Shown here in pieces: positions 31,657-45,500 of a stretch of DNA of 64,000 nt; the stretch's first letter is position 1, and each line of letters starts with the position of its first letter. The stretch spans positions 9,064,501 to 9,128,500 of the forward strand of contig NC_068971.1 of assembly GCF_016808095.1 (NCBI RefSeq), read 5' to 3'. Below the pieces are notes generated by a model. The model did not search any database, was not told the origin of the DNA, and saw only the letters and a program-made list of their open reading frames with translations. The DNA is from Vigna angularis. Its lineage: Eukaryota > Streptophyta > Magnoliopsida > Fabales > Fabaceae. Made by a program: the position numbers and the translations under genes.

Positions 31657-34205
31657 TAGAATGATACTTTTATCGATGAAGGATTGTCATATAGTTATGT
31701 TATCTAAAAAATAATACTAAAAATGTATTACTAACATTTTATTTTATAATTTTAACTATTTATTATAGATGAAATATATTTTATATTTTTATTTGTAATG
31801 ATCAATAAATTAGTTAAAAAAGTTTTAATTTTATAAATGACACTCAATTATTTTATTATTAAAAATTAAACTACAAATAAAAAAAAATTAGTTAATCAAG
31901 TTTCATTTCGTAGAAACTATCTTCTCTCTAAAACTATTCCCTACCTTTTTTTATTGTTTTATTTTCTAAACTTTTGATCCCACATTTCATCTCCTTAAAG
32001 ATTAGAGATTATCATAAGAATCCTAGCTTACAACATAACACATCTACCCGATCAAATTTGTGTTAACAATAAATTTATCTTTTGTTCTTTTGTCAAGTAA
32101 TTTTGAATTTCTACTTTACATATGATATCTATGTGGTTGCATGTGATTCAAGAGAGTTCAAGATGAACTTTTGCTTATTTGTGGTCATAAAAGTATGTTC
32201 ATATTATTGATACGAGTTTTCTTCGAGTAGATAGAATGTCATGTGAGAGTTAGAGTTTTTTGAGAAAAAGTTGAGTTAAGATTTCCATCCAAGTAAGAAA
32301 AGTTAGTATGCTTATATATTACTAGTATTGTTTAAATGAATTGATCTTGGAGAGGATTGTGATTTGTTATTGTGCTTAGTAGTGATTATTGATAGAATGT
32401 GATTGTATATAAGTAAGTGAAGTTTTGAATGTTAGATATCTACAAATTGAACTGAAATTTAAGATTATTATTCTGTTTATTTGGTTTTGTTCTATTTGGA
32501 GACATTTTTGAATTAAATGGTAATATTTTATAACCTGAAAAGGAGATAGATTGACCTAAATAAACAATTAGGCAATTTGATATATTTGTTCAACTTTTGA
32601 AAATTATGTAGACTGGTTGTGTAATTAATCAATCGTTAAGCGAAAATGTGATTTTGAGATTCCATAGAGCTTGAGTGATATCTTACCTGTTCGACGAACT
32701 ATAAAAATAGAGTCATGCTCTGTTTATTTTAGGTTGATTTTAACTTATTTTCTAGGATTCCTTTAGGACACTTCTCTTGTAATTATCAAACAACTTTGTA
32801 AGAGACATGTGAGGAATAATAACTCTTAGTTCTTGTTGTTAGGTTCATCATGATTATCTGAATTCTCTTGTGTTGGGATAAAATGTAATTCCTTTGAATT
32901 CTTTGTACTTGTATTGATTTTTGTTTATTTAAATGTTTTATTTAGATGTTAATGAATTGATTCATAATAAATGATTTGATGAACTGATTAGTCATCATAC
33001 TTCGTTAACTTAGATTGAGTTGGGAAACTAGTTTAAGTTAAGATCCAATAAGATAATCTACTACTGTTAGATGTTAGGAATATATCTATGTGTTTTAGCT
33101 GGTTATAAAGTATTGTTCTTAATGCAATGATTCACTCAATCAAGAGTGGAATAATCACACTAAGTTTGAACTCCTTAGACTCTAAAGTCAAGGAATTGAT
33201 TTAGAATTAACTTAGTACTTCTAGGAACATTGTGTAGTGATTTGATACTTAGCAAATGAATAATTGTGCCATGGGAATACATGATTGGAACTACAATAAC
33301 TATGTAATACACAACACTGGTATTTCAAATAGGAATTAATAATAATATGCATTTAAGTAACTAAGTAACTGATGTTTTAGATATAAATATAATTTTATAT
33401 ATATTTGTTTTAGATCTATTTTTCAAAATTTTCTTTGATAGTTAATTTTGAAAATTTAAGAGAACTATAATATACTTATATATATATATATAAATATTAT
33501 AATGTAACTTTTACATTATTCTTTTAAATTGTAATATAATGGATAAATTATAAATATTTTATTAGAATGTTTAATTATTTCAAAATAGACATTTATCCTT
33601 TATACTACTACGTATAACATGTTTTATATGTCAATTAAAAGGGATAGTTAGCATAGCATTTTTAGTAATTACAGTATTGGCGCAAAATATTAATTATATT
33701 TCTTTTTTCACTCCTAATACTCAAACAAGAAGATTTGTATAAACACTTTTAAAGAAAAAAGGAAAAATAAAAGTTTACCAACAAGATAAAAGTTAATTTA
33801 AAAGCTTTTAAAAAAACATTTCCTAATTTTAATTTATGAGACAATTAATTGTTTTAAGTAAATTATACGTTTCCAAACATGACCCGAAACCTATTTGACT
33901 ATGAGTTGTATGAATTTTAGATAACTTCTCATGGTAGGAATGTAAGAGTTTACATTTATAAGTGATTAATTATCAAGATTCTTCTTGGTTTATTTGCAAT
34001 CCATGGCACCGAGAAATAAAATATTAATGCCATTATCATCACCTTTAAAACAAATCTATTTATTTATTCTGTAAAGATAAGCTTTTACGTCACGACATTG
34101 TGGAGGCTGTTGGGGTGCGTGTGGGAAAAACCAAAGCGACGCAATTGAGTTGAATCTCTTCACGATACTGATCCAATCCAAGCCCAATCAAACGGATTTA
34201 AGCAC
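31657..34205. other. AT-rich intergenic DNA
   Basis: No gene or clear element seen. A short (AT) run lies at 33478-33492. Confidence 0.55.
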
Positions 34206-34210
34206 TTTCT

Positions 34211-34220
34211 GCCACGTGTC
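34211..34220. promoter_or_regulatory. G-box/ABRE-type site upstream of PEX11
   Basis: GCCACGTGTC, a perfect G-box core, about 80-100 bp upstream of the sequence I take as the transcribed leader of the PEX11 gene (near 34300). It suggests bZIP or bHLH control, such as light or ABA, by family knowledge only. Confidence 0.4.
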
Positions 34221-34299
34221 ACATTGACATCGGAATCATCGAACGGTGCAAGATTGTTCCAAGCAATAAAGCACAACATTTCCATTTGTTTGGTTGCTC

Positions 34300-37180
34300 C
34301 GAAAAGAGAGGACCAAACAAGCCCTTATCACAACTCTATCTAACATAGTTCAGGCCCAAACCAAAAAGCTTCGTCTCTCAATTCGGATTCTCCAGCACAA
34401 TTCCCTTCCCCAAACAACCTTGGTTTGGTATTCTCTCTCTCACACACACTTTTTTTTTTCTTTTATTCGTTTAATTAGTGTTGGGGATTCACGTGCCCCG
34501 GTTGTTTGATCCTTTGACCTTGTAGCTTGAGATACTAAAGTTGCAATCTTTAAAGGTGGGGGCTTGCGAGTTTTGATTTTGGGTCAACTTAAAGGGGTGT
34601 TGATTTGATGGGGTCGTATGATTTGACTTTGATGGGTTGGCTATTATTGTTGTTCTGTTGTTTGTAGTGTGCTTGGTTGCTTTGGAAATGATAGAAACGA
34701 TGAGGGAAATCGAAGATTTGATGATGTGGTTGTTGTTACAAAATAGAAAAAGGATTGATGTAACTGGACTTCGGGGTAGTTTAGATGGATTGATTCTCTT
34801 TCTCCCTTTATACTATATAATGTGCCAGTCATGGCGTAATTGAGTTAAACCTTTTGTTTTAACAATATGAATCTTAATGCTGATTAATGGATTAAATGTG
34901 ATTTTGTTGTAGTCTGATGTTATTGGAGAAACTTGGGTGTTGATGCTTTCAATATTTTGACCTAGATAAACCTGATGGTTGTTCTTTTGGGTGAATTCTA
35001 ACTGCTAAGTACCCTGGAGAACTGGTTAATATGCAGAAGTTTGTCTTGGTTTTTGTTTATTCTCGCAAATAAAACCTCTCTTCTCTTGGCTTTGAACTTG
35101 AAAATAGATTCTTTTAAAATCCTATTCTATTGAAGCTAGCTAGAGTTGGAGGTAGAGTATTCATGCAGTTCTTCTAATTTATTCGTCATATTTGTTGGTA
35201 TGGTGAAGAACACTAGATTCATTGGAAGTAGTGGTTTAGTGATTTTATATAACAAAATGTGTAAATTTAACTACCATGGAGTTTCAAGAATACCTCTTAA
35301 ACCTTGCAAGATGTGATCGAAAGTAGTCACATTTGGAAGCAGTAATAGTATGGACTTTTGTTCTTTTCTGCTGAGCCACCCGCATCAAATATCTTCTTGT
35401 TGTCACTTACTCTATCTATTTCCAAGGGTGACAGTTTAGGAGTTGTCTTCTTGTTTATGAAAGAACACAATTATATTATTTGATCCATGTAGCTGACGCC
35501 TGGAGAAAAAAAACTTTTGTTGTTGAGGAGGGTTAGATGGTCAATTAGTGGCTGATTTAGTGCTTTGAAAAGGTTATTGAAATGAGATTGTCGTGAATTG
35601 CCAACTATTTTTTGTGTCATTAAATTCAGGTACAATGAAAAATTACTTCAAATATATATAGATGATATACAATATTCAATGCAAATAATTTAAACTAGAA
35701 ATAGATAAAACAACTTATGCAGAAGTCGGACAAAACAAAACTATTAGTTATATCTAAGCTTGAGTAGTCTTTATTTTAGAAGAATGGCTGGAAAACAACT
35801 AAAACAAGTTGAATGGACTACATAAATTGAATGATTGAGTGAGAAAGAAAGGTGAAATAATCAAATAGGATATGTTCACAAGCGTTCTTTCAAATTCCTT
35901 TTCATTTACACATTTGAGCCCATTTTCTTTTCAGGATAATTGGCAAAAAGGTAAAAACATATAAATCATTGAATCGAGTGTTGGTACGAATTACATAGGT
36001 TCATTATGTATCATTAGATAAAAAATCAGTTAAGATCATTCTTTTGGTACGAATAGGTAGACAACCAAAATGTATCAAATCATAAGACTCAAATGGTGAA
36101 TTGTAAGATTCTGATAACTATGCTCTAAACAGTACTTGTGAGAATGGATTTGCGGTTTGAAGAAATTGAGGAGAATTTGGTATGATGGAGATTAACAGAT
36201 TTGTGTTAGTATTCTTTATGAAAACTATAAAGCTTAGCTACTTTGGTTTCAGAATGTGTATATGTAAATTTTCATTCTCAATTTAGATTTTTGTAATGAT
36301 GATTTTATATAAATGAATATTTTCTAGCTTCCCAACTGAATTAACAGATCCTGATTTGATCTGATAGAGTAATTTTTTACAGAATTGAGGGATGTGACTT
36401 GGTGTTGGTGAGGTGGATAATAAAAATTTAGAACCCACTACATACCCATATTTTTTACCTACCACTTGAGCTTTGAAGCTATTGTAGTTGAAGATTTTAT
36501 GCCCCAATTAGTTAGAATTGGAACTTTACAGGTTATACACATATATAGTAACATTCTCAGAATACTATATTTAGTTCCTTGCAGGAAGGTTGAGATAATA
36601 AATGAAAATGAGAAGAAAAATGATCTTAGTAGTAAATTGAAATTTGACGAGATTGTGTTTGCCTTGTGTTCTTCAATTTTTACATACAAATGGTGTTACT
36701 GTTGGATTTCGTGTTTGCAAGAAGTGAGTTTTCAAATGCTCATGCATTATAGAAACTCAAACTGGACATTATCACATGAATGATGTCACTTAGATAATTG
36801 GAAGGTCTACCAAGTATTCCTGCTACTTGATTATCGTGCTTTTGTGATCTTGATGAAGTATTGGTGGAGGTGCTAAATTGTAATTCTCAGAATGATTTTC
36901 ATCATTTCTAAAATTTTGATAATAACTTAGTTCTTACTGTTTTAACATTACTACCGTTTAGTTTATGAATTGGCATGTTTAACAACTTAATCTGACACTT
37001 TCTTTAAAAAAAAAAAAAAACTGTACGCAAAAAATTGCTACATCAAGTGAGAGCTCTAAACGTCATCACCCTCCCTATTTAATATGAGAATATCACTCTT
37101 TACATTACCGACTCCTGTTTCTAATTTAGTTGACATGAACCGTGCTGTCATTTGTTATATAACAGCAATTAGTGTAGAAG
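34300..37180 (+). promoter_or_regulatory. Probable 5'UTR exon and long leader intron of PEX11
   Basis: A leader exon of about 34300-34427 is likely (donor TTTG/GTATTCTC). The acceptor TTATATAACAG ending at 37165 leaves 15 leader bases before the start codon. The intron of about 2.7 kb contains an A-run (37007-37020) and no coding sequence. The donor is inferred; a second candidate is AAAG/GTGGGG near 34555. Confidence 0.4.
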
Positions 37181-39069
37181 ATGAGTACGTTGGATGCAAC
37201 AAGGGCTGAACTTGGTCTTCTTGTTTTATATTTGAGCAAGGCTGAAACAAGGGACAAGATATGCAGGGCAATTCAGTATGGTTCCAAATTTGTAAGTAAC
37301 GGGGAACCTGGTACTGCTCAGAATGTAGACAAATCAACCAGTTTGGCACGAAAGGTCTTCCGGCTTTTCAAGGTTAGGTTTTTCTGAGTTTTGAAACCTT
37401 GTTTTTCATCTGTTCATAAGTTCAATATAGGAAGTTACTTCATATTTTCTTTTTGTCACTTAGGGAGTTTCTGTATATAATAATATTTCTTTCTTTGTAT
37501 CATTTTCCTTTGATTGGTTTGCTCAGAAAAGACTAGAAATCTGTAGTATGCATAATTTTCTCTCTTTTTTTTGGGTTCCAAGACCATAATAGTAGGAAAA
37601 AAAGGATAAATCAAAGATAGTCAAATACTGTTAATTTTTTAAAGTATTAGACAGTTATAAAATTCAAGCAGTCATTTTCGCAAAAAAATTAGGTGTTACA
37701 AACTATTTAGTTCATGCAATGACCATCACTCTTATACTCTTTAATTTGCAGTTTGTCAATGACCTACATGGTTTGATAAGTCCAACACCACAGGGCACTC
37801 CCTTGCCCCTAATTCTGTTGGGAAAGGTATGGGCACTGCAAGAACATTTAACCTTTCCTTATCCTTTTTGGGTTTATATATATTTTAAGTGTAATGCTTC
37901 CACTGATTTTGCTGATGACTAATCTCCATCAGGAAACTTAGTTGGCTACCTATAATGAGGTTTCTCTTCCCAACCATTTTCTTTCATCTTTGTTTTTATA
38001 TTTCAGTCCAAGAATGCACTTCTCTCCACTTTCTTGTTTCTTGATCAAATTGTGTGGCTTGGCAGAACAGGAATCTACCAGGTAGGAAATGATAAACTAT
38101 ATGTTTTGTTTAGCATCATGTTTGTTTCTAAATTATTATATAGAAATCATCTAGCAGTTTGTTGAGAGTTTTTGTGTCTAACTACAGAATAAAGAACGCA
38201 CCGAATTAATTGGCCGGATATCTCTTTTCTGTTGGCTGGGTTCCTCGGTGTGCACCACCTTGGTTGAGGTTTGTGGCTTACCTACCTTCATTGATTCCAA
38301 CATGTGTGCATTTATGCCCTCAAGTTCCTTCACTGTTTACCCTTGCAATATTTTACTTTGATCAGCTCGGGGAGCTTGGAAGACTCTCTGCATCAATGAA
38401 GAAGTTAGAGAAAGACCTCAAGAACAAGAATAAATTTGATGTATGTTGTCCATGCACGTGTCCAAATTCTTCAAACTTTCTGTTTTTTGTTTTACTTTTG
38501 GACTGATTGCATTACTTTTCTGTTTATTTAATTACTTATGTCTGCAGGATGAGCAATACCGTGGCAAACAAAACCAGTCAAATGAGAGGACTCTATCACT
38601 TATCAAAGCAGGAATTGATATAGTGGTAGCAGTTGGACTGCTTCAACTGGCACCTAAGACAGTTAATCCACGTGTGACTGGTGCATTCGGATTTGTATCA
38701 TCTCTAATATCTTGCTATCAGGTACATGCTAGTATAATTGTAGTATGCTTCCTTTTTGCATATATTTTCCATCCCTAAAACTTTGTATCCATGACCTATC
38801 TGTGTGCACAAACATACATACCTTTTTGCAACTATTGACATAGAGACAGAAAAATGGAGACAAAATGAGCTCTTGACAATTTTTTCTCAAGAAAAGTAGC
38901 AACCACATTAGCAGTGTTTCAAATAAAGTTTTGTAAATATTTGTGTCTCTCTTAATCGTTTAAGGTTATGGTTTCTTAACATTCTTAGGAGTGCCGATTT
39001 CGCTAACAAGAATTTCTGGTTTGTGCAATGCAGCTGCTTCCTGCTCCGCCCAAATCCAAAACCTCATGA
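37181..39069 (+). CDS. PEX11: PEX11-family peroxisomal membrane protein, C/D/E type (235 aa, 7 exons)
   Basis: Coding exons with GT-AG borders: 37181-37372, 37752-37826, 38007-38081, 38188-38268, 38366-38440, 38548-38721, 39034-39069. All introns fall between codons and the sum is 236 codons with the TGA. Key segments are TRAELGLLVLYLSKAETRDK and CRAIQYGSKF (exon 1), FVNDLHGLISPTPQGTPLPL (exon 2), FLFLDQIVWLGRTGIY (exon 3), GRISLFCWLGSSVCTTLVE (exon 4), SMKKLEKDLK (exon 5), VVAVGLLQLAPKTVNPRVTG (exon 6) and LLPAPPKSKTS (exon 7). Length and exon pattern fit the plant PEX11C/D/E group. These proteins sit in the peroxisomal membrane through amphipathic and hydrophobic helices and promote elongation and division of peroxisomes. 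No lesion is seen. Confidence 0.95.
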
Positions 39070-39804
39070 AGTGTGGAAGAATAGAATGGTTCTCATGAGA
39101 TCTCACTGGTGTCAAATAATTATATGAATTGGTCAGAAAATGTTGGTTGGTGTGAGCATTGACCAATATTCATCATAGTCACAGTTGCTCCCAAAAACTG
39201 CTGTGTAGGGTATCTATGCAACAATATTCATAATTTACATACATAAATTTAAGACATCCAACATCAAATTAGTTCACCCCTTCCTCTCAATGCTTTATTG
39301 TGTTGTCAAAATGGTTCAAATTAGTCTTTGAGGGACAAAATGAATGCGATGATTTTCTCTATAAACAACTTATTTGTGTATTTTACACGAGTGAATAGTC
39401 TGTTCCACTATGAAATGGGGTTGACAGTTTTGAATTGGATTAAGATCAATAGGGTATTCCAGAAAATATGATTGAAACGAACTTAAAATTTTTCAACTCT
39501 GCGAAAGAGATAGTTCTGATTAAGGCAAAGTTATTAATTTTATATGTTAAATATCTCAATTATCTTGATTAATAAGAACTTGAGGAATGTTGTCAATCAT
39601 CTACCTCATTGAATGATCAGTAAGTTAACTATGATTAATTTTATACCACTTAATTTTGAATTTATGAAGTCATAAATGGGCGAGGACTCAATATTTTATA
39701 TAAATATAATTTATTTAATGATCAAATCAGTGGATTTTATTTCATCAAAAATAAATTTCAGTGAAATATCACAACTTATAAATATTACCAAAATAATTTA
39801 GTGG
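39070..39804. other. PEX11 3' flank and AT-rich DNA
   Basis: Includes the PEX11 3'UTR for roughly the first 200 bases. Nothing else recognisable before the chromovirus insertion at 39810. Confidence 0.55.
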
Positions 39805-39809
39805 GATGT

Positions 39810-42496
39810 TGTAACATCCCAAAATACCGTAATTACTATAAATCAGGATTAATTACAGTTAACAGTAACATAAACAGTCTTTGCATTAACACAGGTTAAA
39901 AAGAAGCCGAACGGCGTCAGTACAAAAGAACGTACGCTCAAACTATAATTCAGTGATAAACAGGACGAACGGTTTTACAAAACATTTAACCGCACGTCCA
40001 ACTATTCTACCATTTACATCACTACTCTAACGAGCGCTCTAAGGCTCGGCCTTGACTTCTACCTCAACCAGATTTGCATCTTCCAAATTTTCTTCTTCCA
40101 GCATTTCTTCAAGAGGTGCTCTACCATCTGCTCACATCCACACGGATGATCATTGCAAGACAAGACGAACGTACATGGACAGTGGACAACACAATGGAAA
40201 TGCAAGGGTAAGCTTATAATATTTAATTTATACAATTAACACATACATTTACATTCCGATTCACACATACAACATGTAACTTATCAAATAATAATCATAG
40301 AAATACGTATATAAGACAGACCGTCCGGACTGTATGAACCATGTAGTTACAAGCGTCCTTGCACCCGAGTGATGTAGTAACTGGGATACACCAAACAGCT
40401 GCCACTCGAGGTTAACCCTATCTGCCCAAAGTACTCAATAGGACTAGGGTCTCCTGCCATTCCCACACATGACTACCCCCTTCTATTTGAAGAGAAGTAT
40501 CACGGAATTTCAGGATGGACAGCGAGGCTTAACTTATCCATGTTCATACCTTACCAAATTTCACACTTAATACATCTGAGTCGTTCCTCCTTGGAACGCT
40601 CATTTAAATTCCAAAATCACAATTTCAGTTCTAATGGTGTTCTCACATCTTAATTCATCCTCTTAAATACATTTTCATTCTATGTTCCACTCTCTTAAAA
40701 AGACGAACGTTCACTCCTCTTCATAACGAGGACGAACGTCGAGGCAAAACCGAGAAAGACTTCTTTGAATTAGTTAAATGGACTAACTCTATTACGATCG
40801 GAAAGTACTAAGAATAATTTAAGTTCAATGACTCTGGAAAGAATCCAATGGATAGCTACCTCACAACTTGGTTGAGTAAAATAAACATAAACACAATTTA
40901 ATTCAGGGAACAAACCGCCCGTCAATGACCGAACGTTCAATAATTAACTTTGGACGAACGCCAGTTACGTTCGCTCAGAATTCAATGATAAGGACGAGCG
41001 TTCAGTTATAAAACCGAACCCTGCTTTGGACGAACGCTAGGTAAATGACCGAGCACAAATCAGAACGAACGCTTGGTAAAACCCGAGCGCTATTTAGGAC
41101 GAACGCTTCGGTATAAGACCGAACGTCAATTTGGGACGAACGTTCGGTATAAGGCCGAACGCCCTGTAGAACGAACGTTCGACATAAGGCCGAACGATAT
41201 TAAGGACGAACGCTCGACATAAGGACGAACGCTATCAAAGACGAACGCTTCGGTTAAAGACCGAGCGTTACGTGTTCATAAAGTTTCAAATATTTATATA
41301 CACTGAGCTGAACCGAACGCTCATTCACTAATAATGGGAACGCTCGTTCTCGAGCAGAATTCTTTCCAAATGAAAGAATTCCAATCTAAGTTATTTTAAT
41401 GAAAACCGAACGGTCTAAGACCGTACAGTGACGAGCGTCATTTATCAAAGGGGATGATTTAAATTTCAGATTTTTCAACCTTAACAGAATTTTCCACATT
41501 TCCAATTTATAAACTTTATAACTTTCATTCCAGATTTAATTCACCTTCAACATCATCATCATACAGATCTCAATCTTTTAATCATTCCAACTATACAATA
41601 ACCATACTCCGTTCATACATAATCAAATCAACATGCAATTCAAACCACCACAACATATATAATACATGAAAGCAGTGCTCGTTCATGACAGACAAATCCA
41701 AACCAGAAATCATATTCCATAACAGTGGTCGTCCATACAACTCAAACATCATACTTTTAATACATACAATCCAGATTACACAACATACAGTATAAATTAA
41801 ACATTTAAGCTTCCCTTACCCGGATTGGCAACCAAACTTGTCCTAGATGTAAAAGTGGCTTCGTTCAACAAGCTTTTCTTAGGTTCTTGACTCTTCCAAA
41901 ACAAAATCTAACCATGGAATACAGAACACTTAGAATACAAACTTGCATGCAACTAAAAACCCTATTTTTCCAGAAACCTAAGGATGAACTACGGAAAGGG
42001 GACTCACCAGCTTAGATCAAATTCTGTTCGGTCCAAACTAACGTCTGCGTCTCTGGAAACGTTCTATGGTTCTGAAATGGGATTTTGGAGAGGAAAATGA
42101 GAGGTTACAATAGAGAGAAGTTTACTGGTTTTAGAGAGAAGTTGGAGAAGATGAATGAATGTGTTTCGTGAGGAAGAAGATGAGTGATGCAGGTGAGAGA
42201 GTTTTCAGAAAAATCTGGTTTTGTTAAACTCCCGTTCGTTTGAACGAACGTGTCCCAGGCTGACACTTGCACACCCATCTCTGATTTAGAAGCCTCTACC
42301 GCAACACGTGGCGTGCTTGCATGCAAAGAGTGGTGCGTTTTTAATGTTGCAGAGAAATGATGGGCGTGGTTCTTCGTGCACGTCAGAGAGGAATGGGATC
42401 AGATTAGAGAGTGGGTTTTAATGGCTGGGAATGACGTGGCGTGCATTAATGGTGAGGTGTCAGGATTAATTGAGGCTAATTATTAAGGGTTTCACA
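39810..42496 (-). repeat. Chromovirus 3' LTR
   Basis: 2687 bp. The part at about 40690-41450 has some twenty CGAACG motifs (GACGAACGCT, ACCGAACG, GAACGTTCG), many forming short inverted pairs. At 42299-42312 it has CACGTGGC within the region that lies early in the LTR (U3 side) on the minus strand. Confidence 0.95.
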
Positions 42497-42533
42497 TTCT
42501 CCCTAACTACAAAAAATTTTCGTCCTCGAAAAT

Positions 42534-45500
42534 TTAGAACTTACTCGTAAACAAGTGTGGATACAAGTCCCTCATTGCACTCTCCACTTCCCAAGTTGAG
42601 TCACCAGTCTTAGCGTCCCACACTATCTTCACCAAACGAACGTCCTTTCCTTTATGTAGCTTGGTGCGTTCATCTTCAATGCGGACTGGTTGTAACTCCA
42701 ACGTTCGGTCTTGGCGCAGTTGAATATTCTCCAGCTCCAAGACATGAGAGGGATTAGCTATATACCTCCTAAGTTGAGACACATGGAAGACCGGATGTAT
42801 ATTTGATAGTTGAGGAGGCAAGGCAAGCTCATAAGCTACTGGTCCAATCTTCTTCAAAATCTGGTACGGCCCTATGAACTTGGGAGACAGCTTCTTTGGA
42901 CGAACCACTCTGCCTACTCCAGTGATCGGATTTAGTCTTAAGAACACGTGGTCTCCTGCAGCAAACTCCAATGGTCTTCTTCTTCTATCCGCATAGGATT
43001 TCTGCCTGCTCAAGGACGTCTTCAATCTATCTTGGATCAATTTAACTTTCTCGGTTGTTTGTTGGATGAGCTCAGGTCCGGTTAGCACGTTCTCTCCTTC
43101 CTGGAACCAACAAAGTGGCGTTCGACATTTCCTCCCATAGAGAGCTTCAAACGGCGCCATTCCAATGCTAGCTTGAAAACTATTATTGTACGTGAACTCC
43201 ACCAGTGGCAAGACTTCATCCCATGCGCCTAAGTGATCTAGGACGCACGTCCTCAGTAAATCTTCCAGCGTCTGGATGGTACGTTCAGACTGGCCGTCCG
43301 TTTGTGGATGATATGCTGAACTCATCTGCAGTCTGCTTCCTAATTCACCTTGTAACGATTGCCAAAACCGAGATGTGAATCTCGTGTCTCGGTCGGAAAT
43401 GATACTTGAAGGCACTCCATGAAGACGAACGATCTCATTGATGTACAACTTAGCCAAATTTGTCATTGACATCTTCAAATTCACGGGCAGGAAGTGAGCG
43501 CTCTTCGTTAGTCTGTCCACGATCACCCAAATTGAATCATGATTCCTAACCGTTCGTGGCAGATGAGTCACGAAATCCATGGAGATGCTATCCCACTTCC
43601 ATTCGGGAATCTCCAACTGTTGAAGTAATCCACTTGGTCTCTGGTGTTCGGCCTTCGCCCGTTGGCACGTTAAGCAGGATGCCACAAAACGAGCGACATC
43701 ACTCTTCATTCCAGGCCACCAGAACGAACGTCTAAGATCTTGATACATCTTAGTCATACCAGGGTGTATGCTAAGACGACTATGATGACCTTCCTCCAGA
43801 ATAATCCTCTTCAGTTCGCCATCATTCGGAACGCACGTTCTGCCCATGTAACGCAACATGCCGTCCGTTCCCGTATTGAACCACTTAGCTTGATCCGTAC
43901 CGAGCGCGCTTAAGATCTTTACCAGCTCTTCATCCTCGCGTTGCTTCATCCAAATCCGATCAAACACATCGCTAGATATGCTAAGGTTACAACACTTGAT
44001 GCTTTTCGGTTCTAATTCGAACTGTAACCTTAGATCTCTGAAACTCTCCACTAAACTTAACTCTCTCACCATCATAACCGAGACATGCACTGCCTTCCTG
44101 CTTAGAGCGTCCGCCACTACATTGGCCTTCCCAGGATGATAGAGCAACTCAAACTCATAGTCTTTTAAGAACTCTAACCAACGTCTCTGTCTCATATTCA
44201 GCTCCTTCTGATCAAACAAATACTTGAGACTCTTGTGGTCACTGAAAACTTGGAATGTTGATCCGTATAGATAATGCCTCCAAATCTTTAGTGCAAAAAC
44301 GACCGCTGCCAATTCCAGGTCGTGCGTTGGATAGTTGCGTTCATGAATCTTCAATTGACGAGACGCGTAAGCTACCGCTCGTCTTTCTTGCATCAGCACA
44401 CAACCCAACCCTTGATGAGACGCGTCGCAGTACACTTCAAAAGGCTTGGACGTGTCCGGAATGATTAGTACAGGAGCGCTCGTCAACTTCACTTTCAGCT
44501 CTTGAAAACGCTCCTCACACAAATCAGTCCAAGCGAACGGCTGATCCTTCCTTGTAAGTTGCGTCAACGGTGCTACTATCTTAGAAAACCCCTCAATGAA
44601 ACGCCTATAGTAGCCCGCAAGACCAACGAAGCTTCTCACCTCCGTGACTGAACGCGGGCGTTCCCATTCCATAACCGCTTGTACCTTTGCTGGGTCTACC
44701 GAGATCCCTCCAGCGGACACAATATGGCCCAGAAACTGCACCTCCTTCATCCAGAATTCACACTTGGACAGTTTTGCATACAACTCATTTTCCCTCAACA
44801 CGCTCAGCACTGCCCTCAAGTGTTCTTCATGCTCAGCTTGGGTCTTAGAGTAGATGAGAATATCATCTATAAAAACGACCACAAACTTGTCCAAGTATGG
44901 CCGGAAGATGCGGTTCATATAATCCATGAACACTGCAGGAGCGTTTGTTACTCCAAATGGCATCACTACATACTCGTAGTGTCCATAACGCGACCTAAAA
45001 GCAGTCTTCTGGATGTCGTCCTCCTTCACCCTGATTTGGTGATATCCCGAACGCAAATCAATCTTAGAGAACACCGTTGCCCCATGCAGTTGATCCAACA
45101 AGTCATCAATCCTTGGCAACGGGTATTTGTTCTTGATGGTCAGCTTGTTCAATTGCCTGTAGTCTATACATAACCGAGAGCTGCCATCCTTCTTCTTCAC
45201 TAAGAGTACAGGCGCTCCCCAGGGCGATACGCTCGGTCTTATGAATTGCTTCTCCATTAGCTCTTCAATCTGCTTTTTGAGTTCAACCAACTCTGCAGGC
45301 GCCATACGGTACGGTTGAACAGATATAGGGGCTGCTGTGGTCACCAGGTCAATGGTGAATTCAATCTCACGCACAGGAAGTAACCCTGGTATTTCTTCTG
45401 GAAAAACGTCCTGGAATTCCTCCAAAATGGACGTTCGTTCTTTACTGTCAACAACGGATGCTCGTTCTTGCCTCAATTCTCCCAGCTCTTGGTCTTCATG

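Noticed and set aside
34637..34843. 68-codon plus frame upstream of PEX11
   Set aside because: Lies in the inferred leader intron, no domain, and a minus frame overlaps the same bases.
42105..42326. 73-codon frame found in both chromovirus LTRs (also 49564-49785)
   Set aside because: Duplicated only because the LTR is duplicated; no domain, and the related LTR at 62.1-64.0 kb does not keep it intact as a protein-like unit.
44679..45173. 164-codon plus-strand frame inside the chromovirus
   Set aside because: Antisense shadow of the conserved pol frame.
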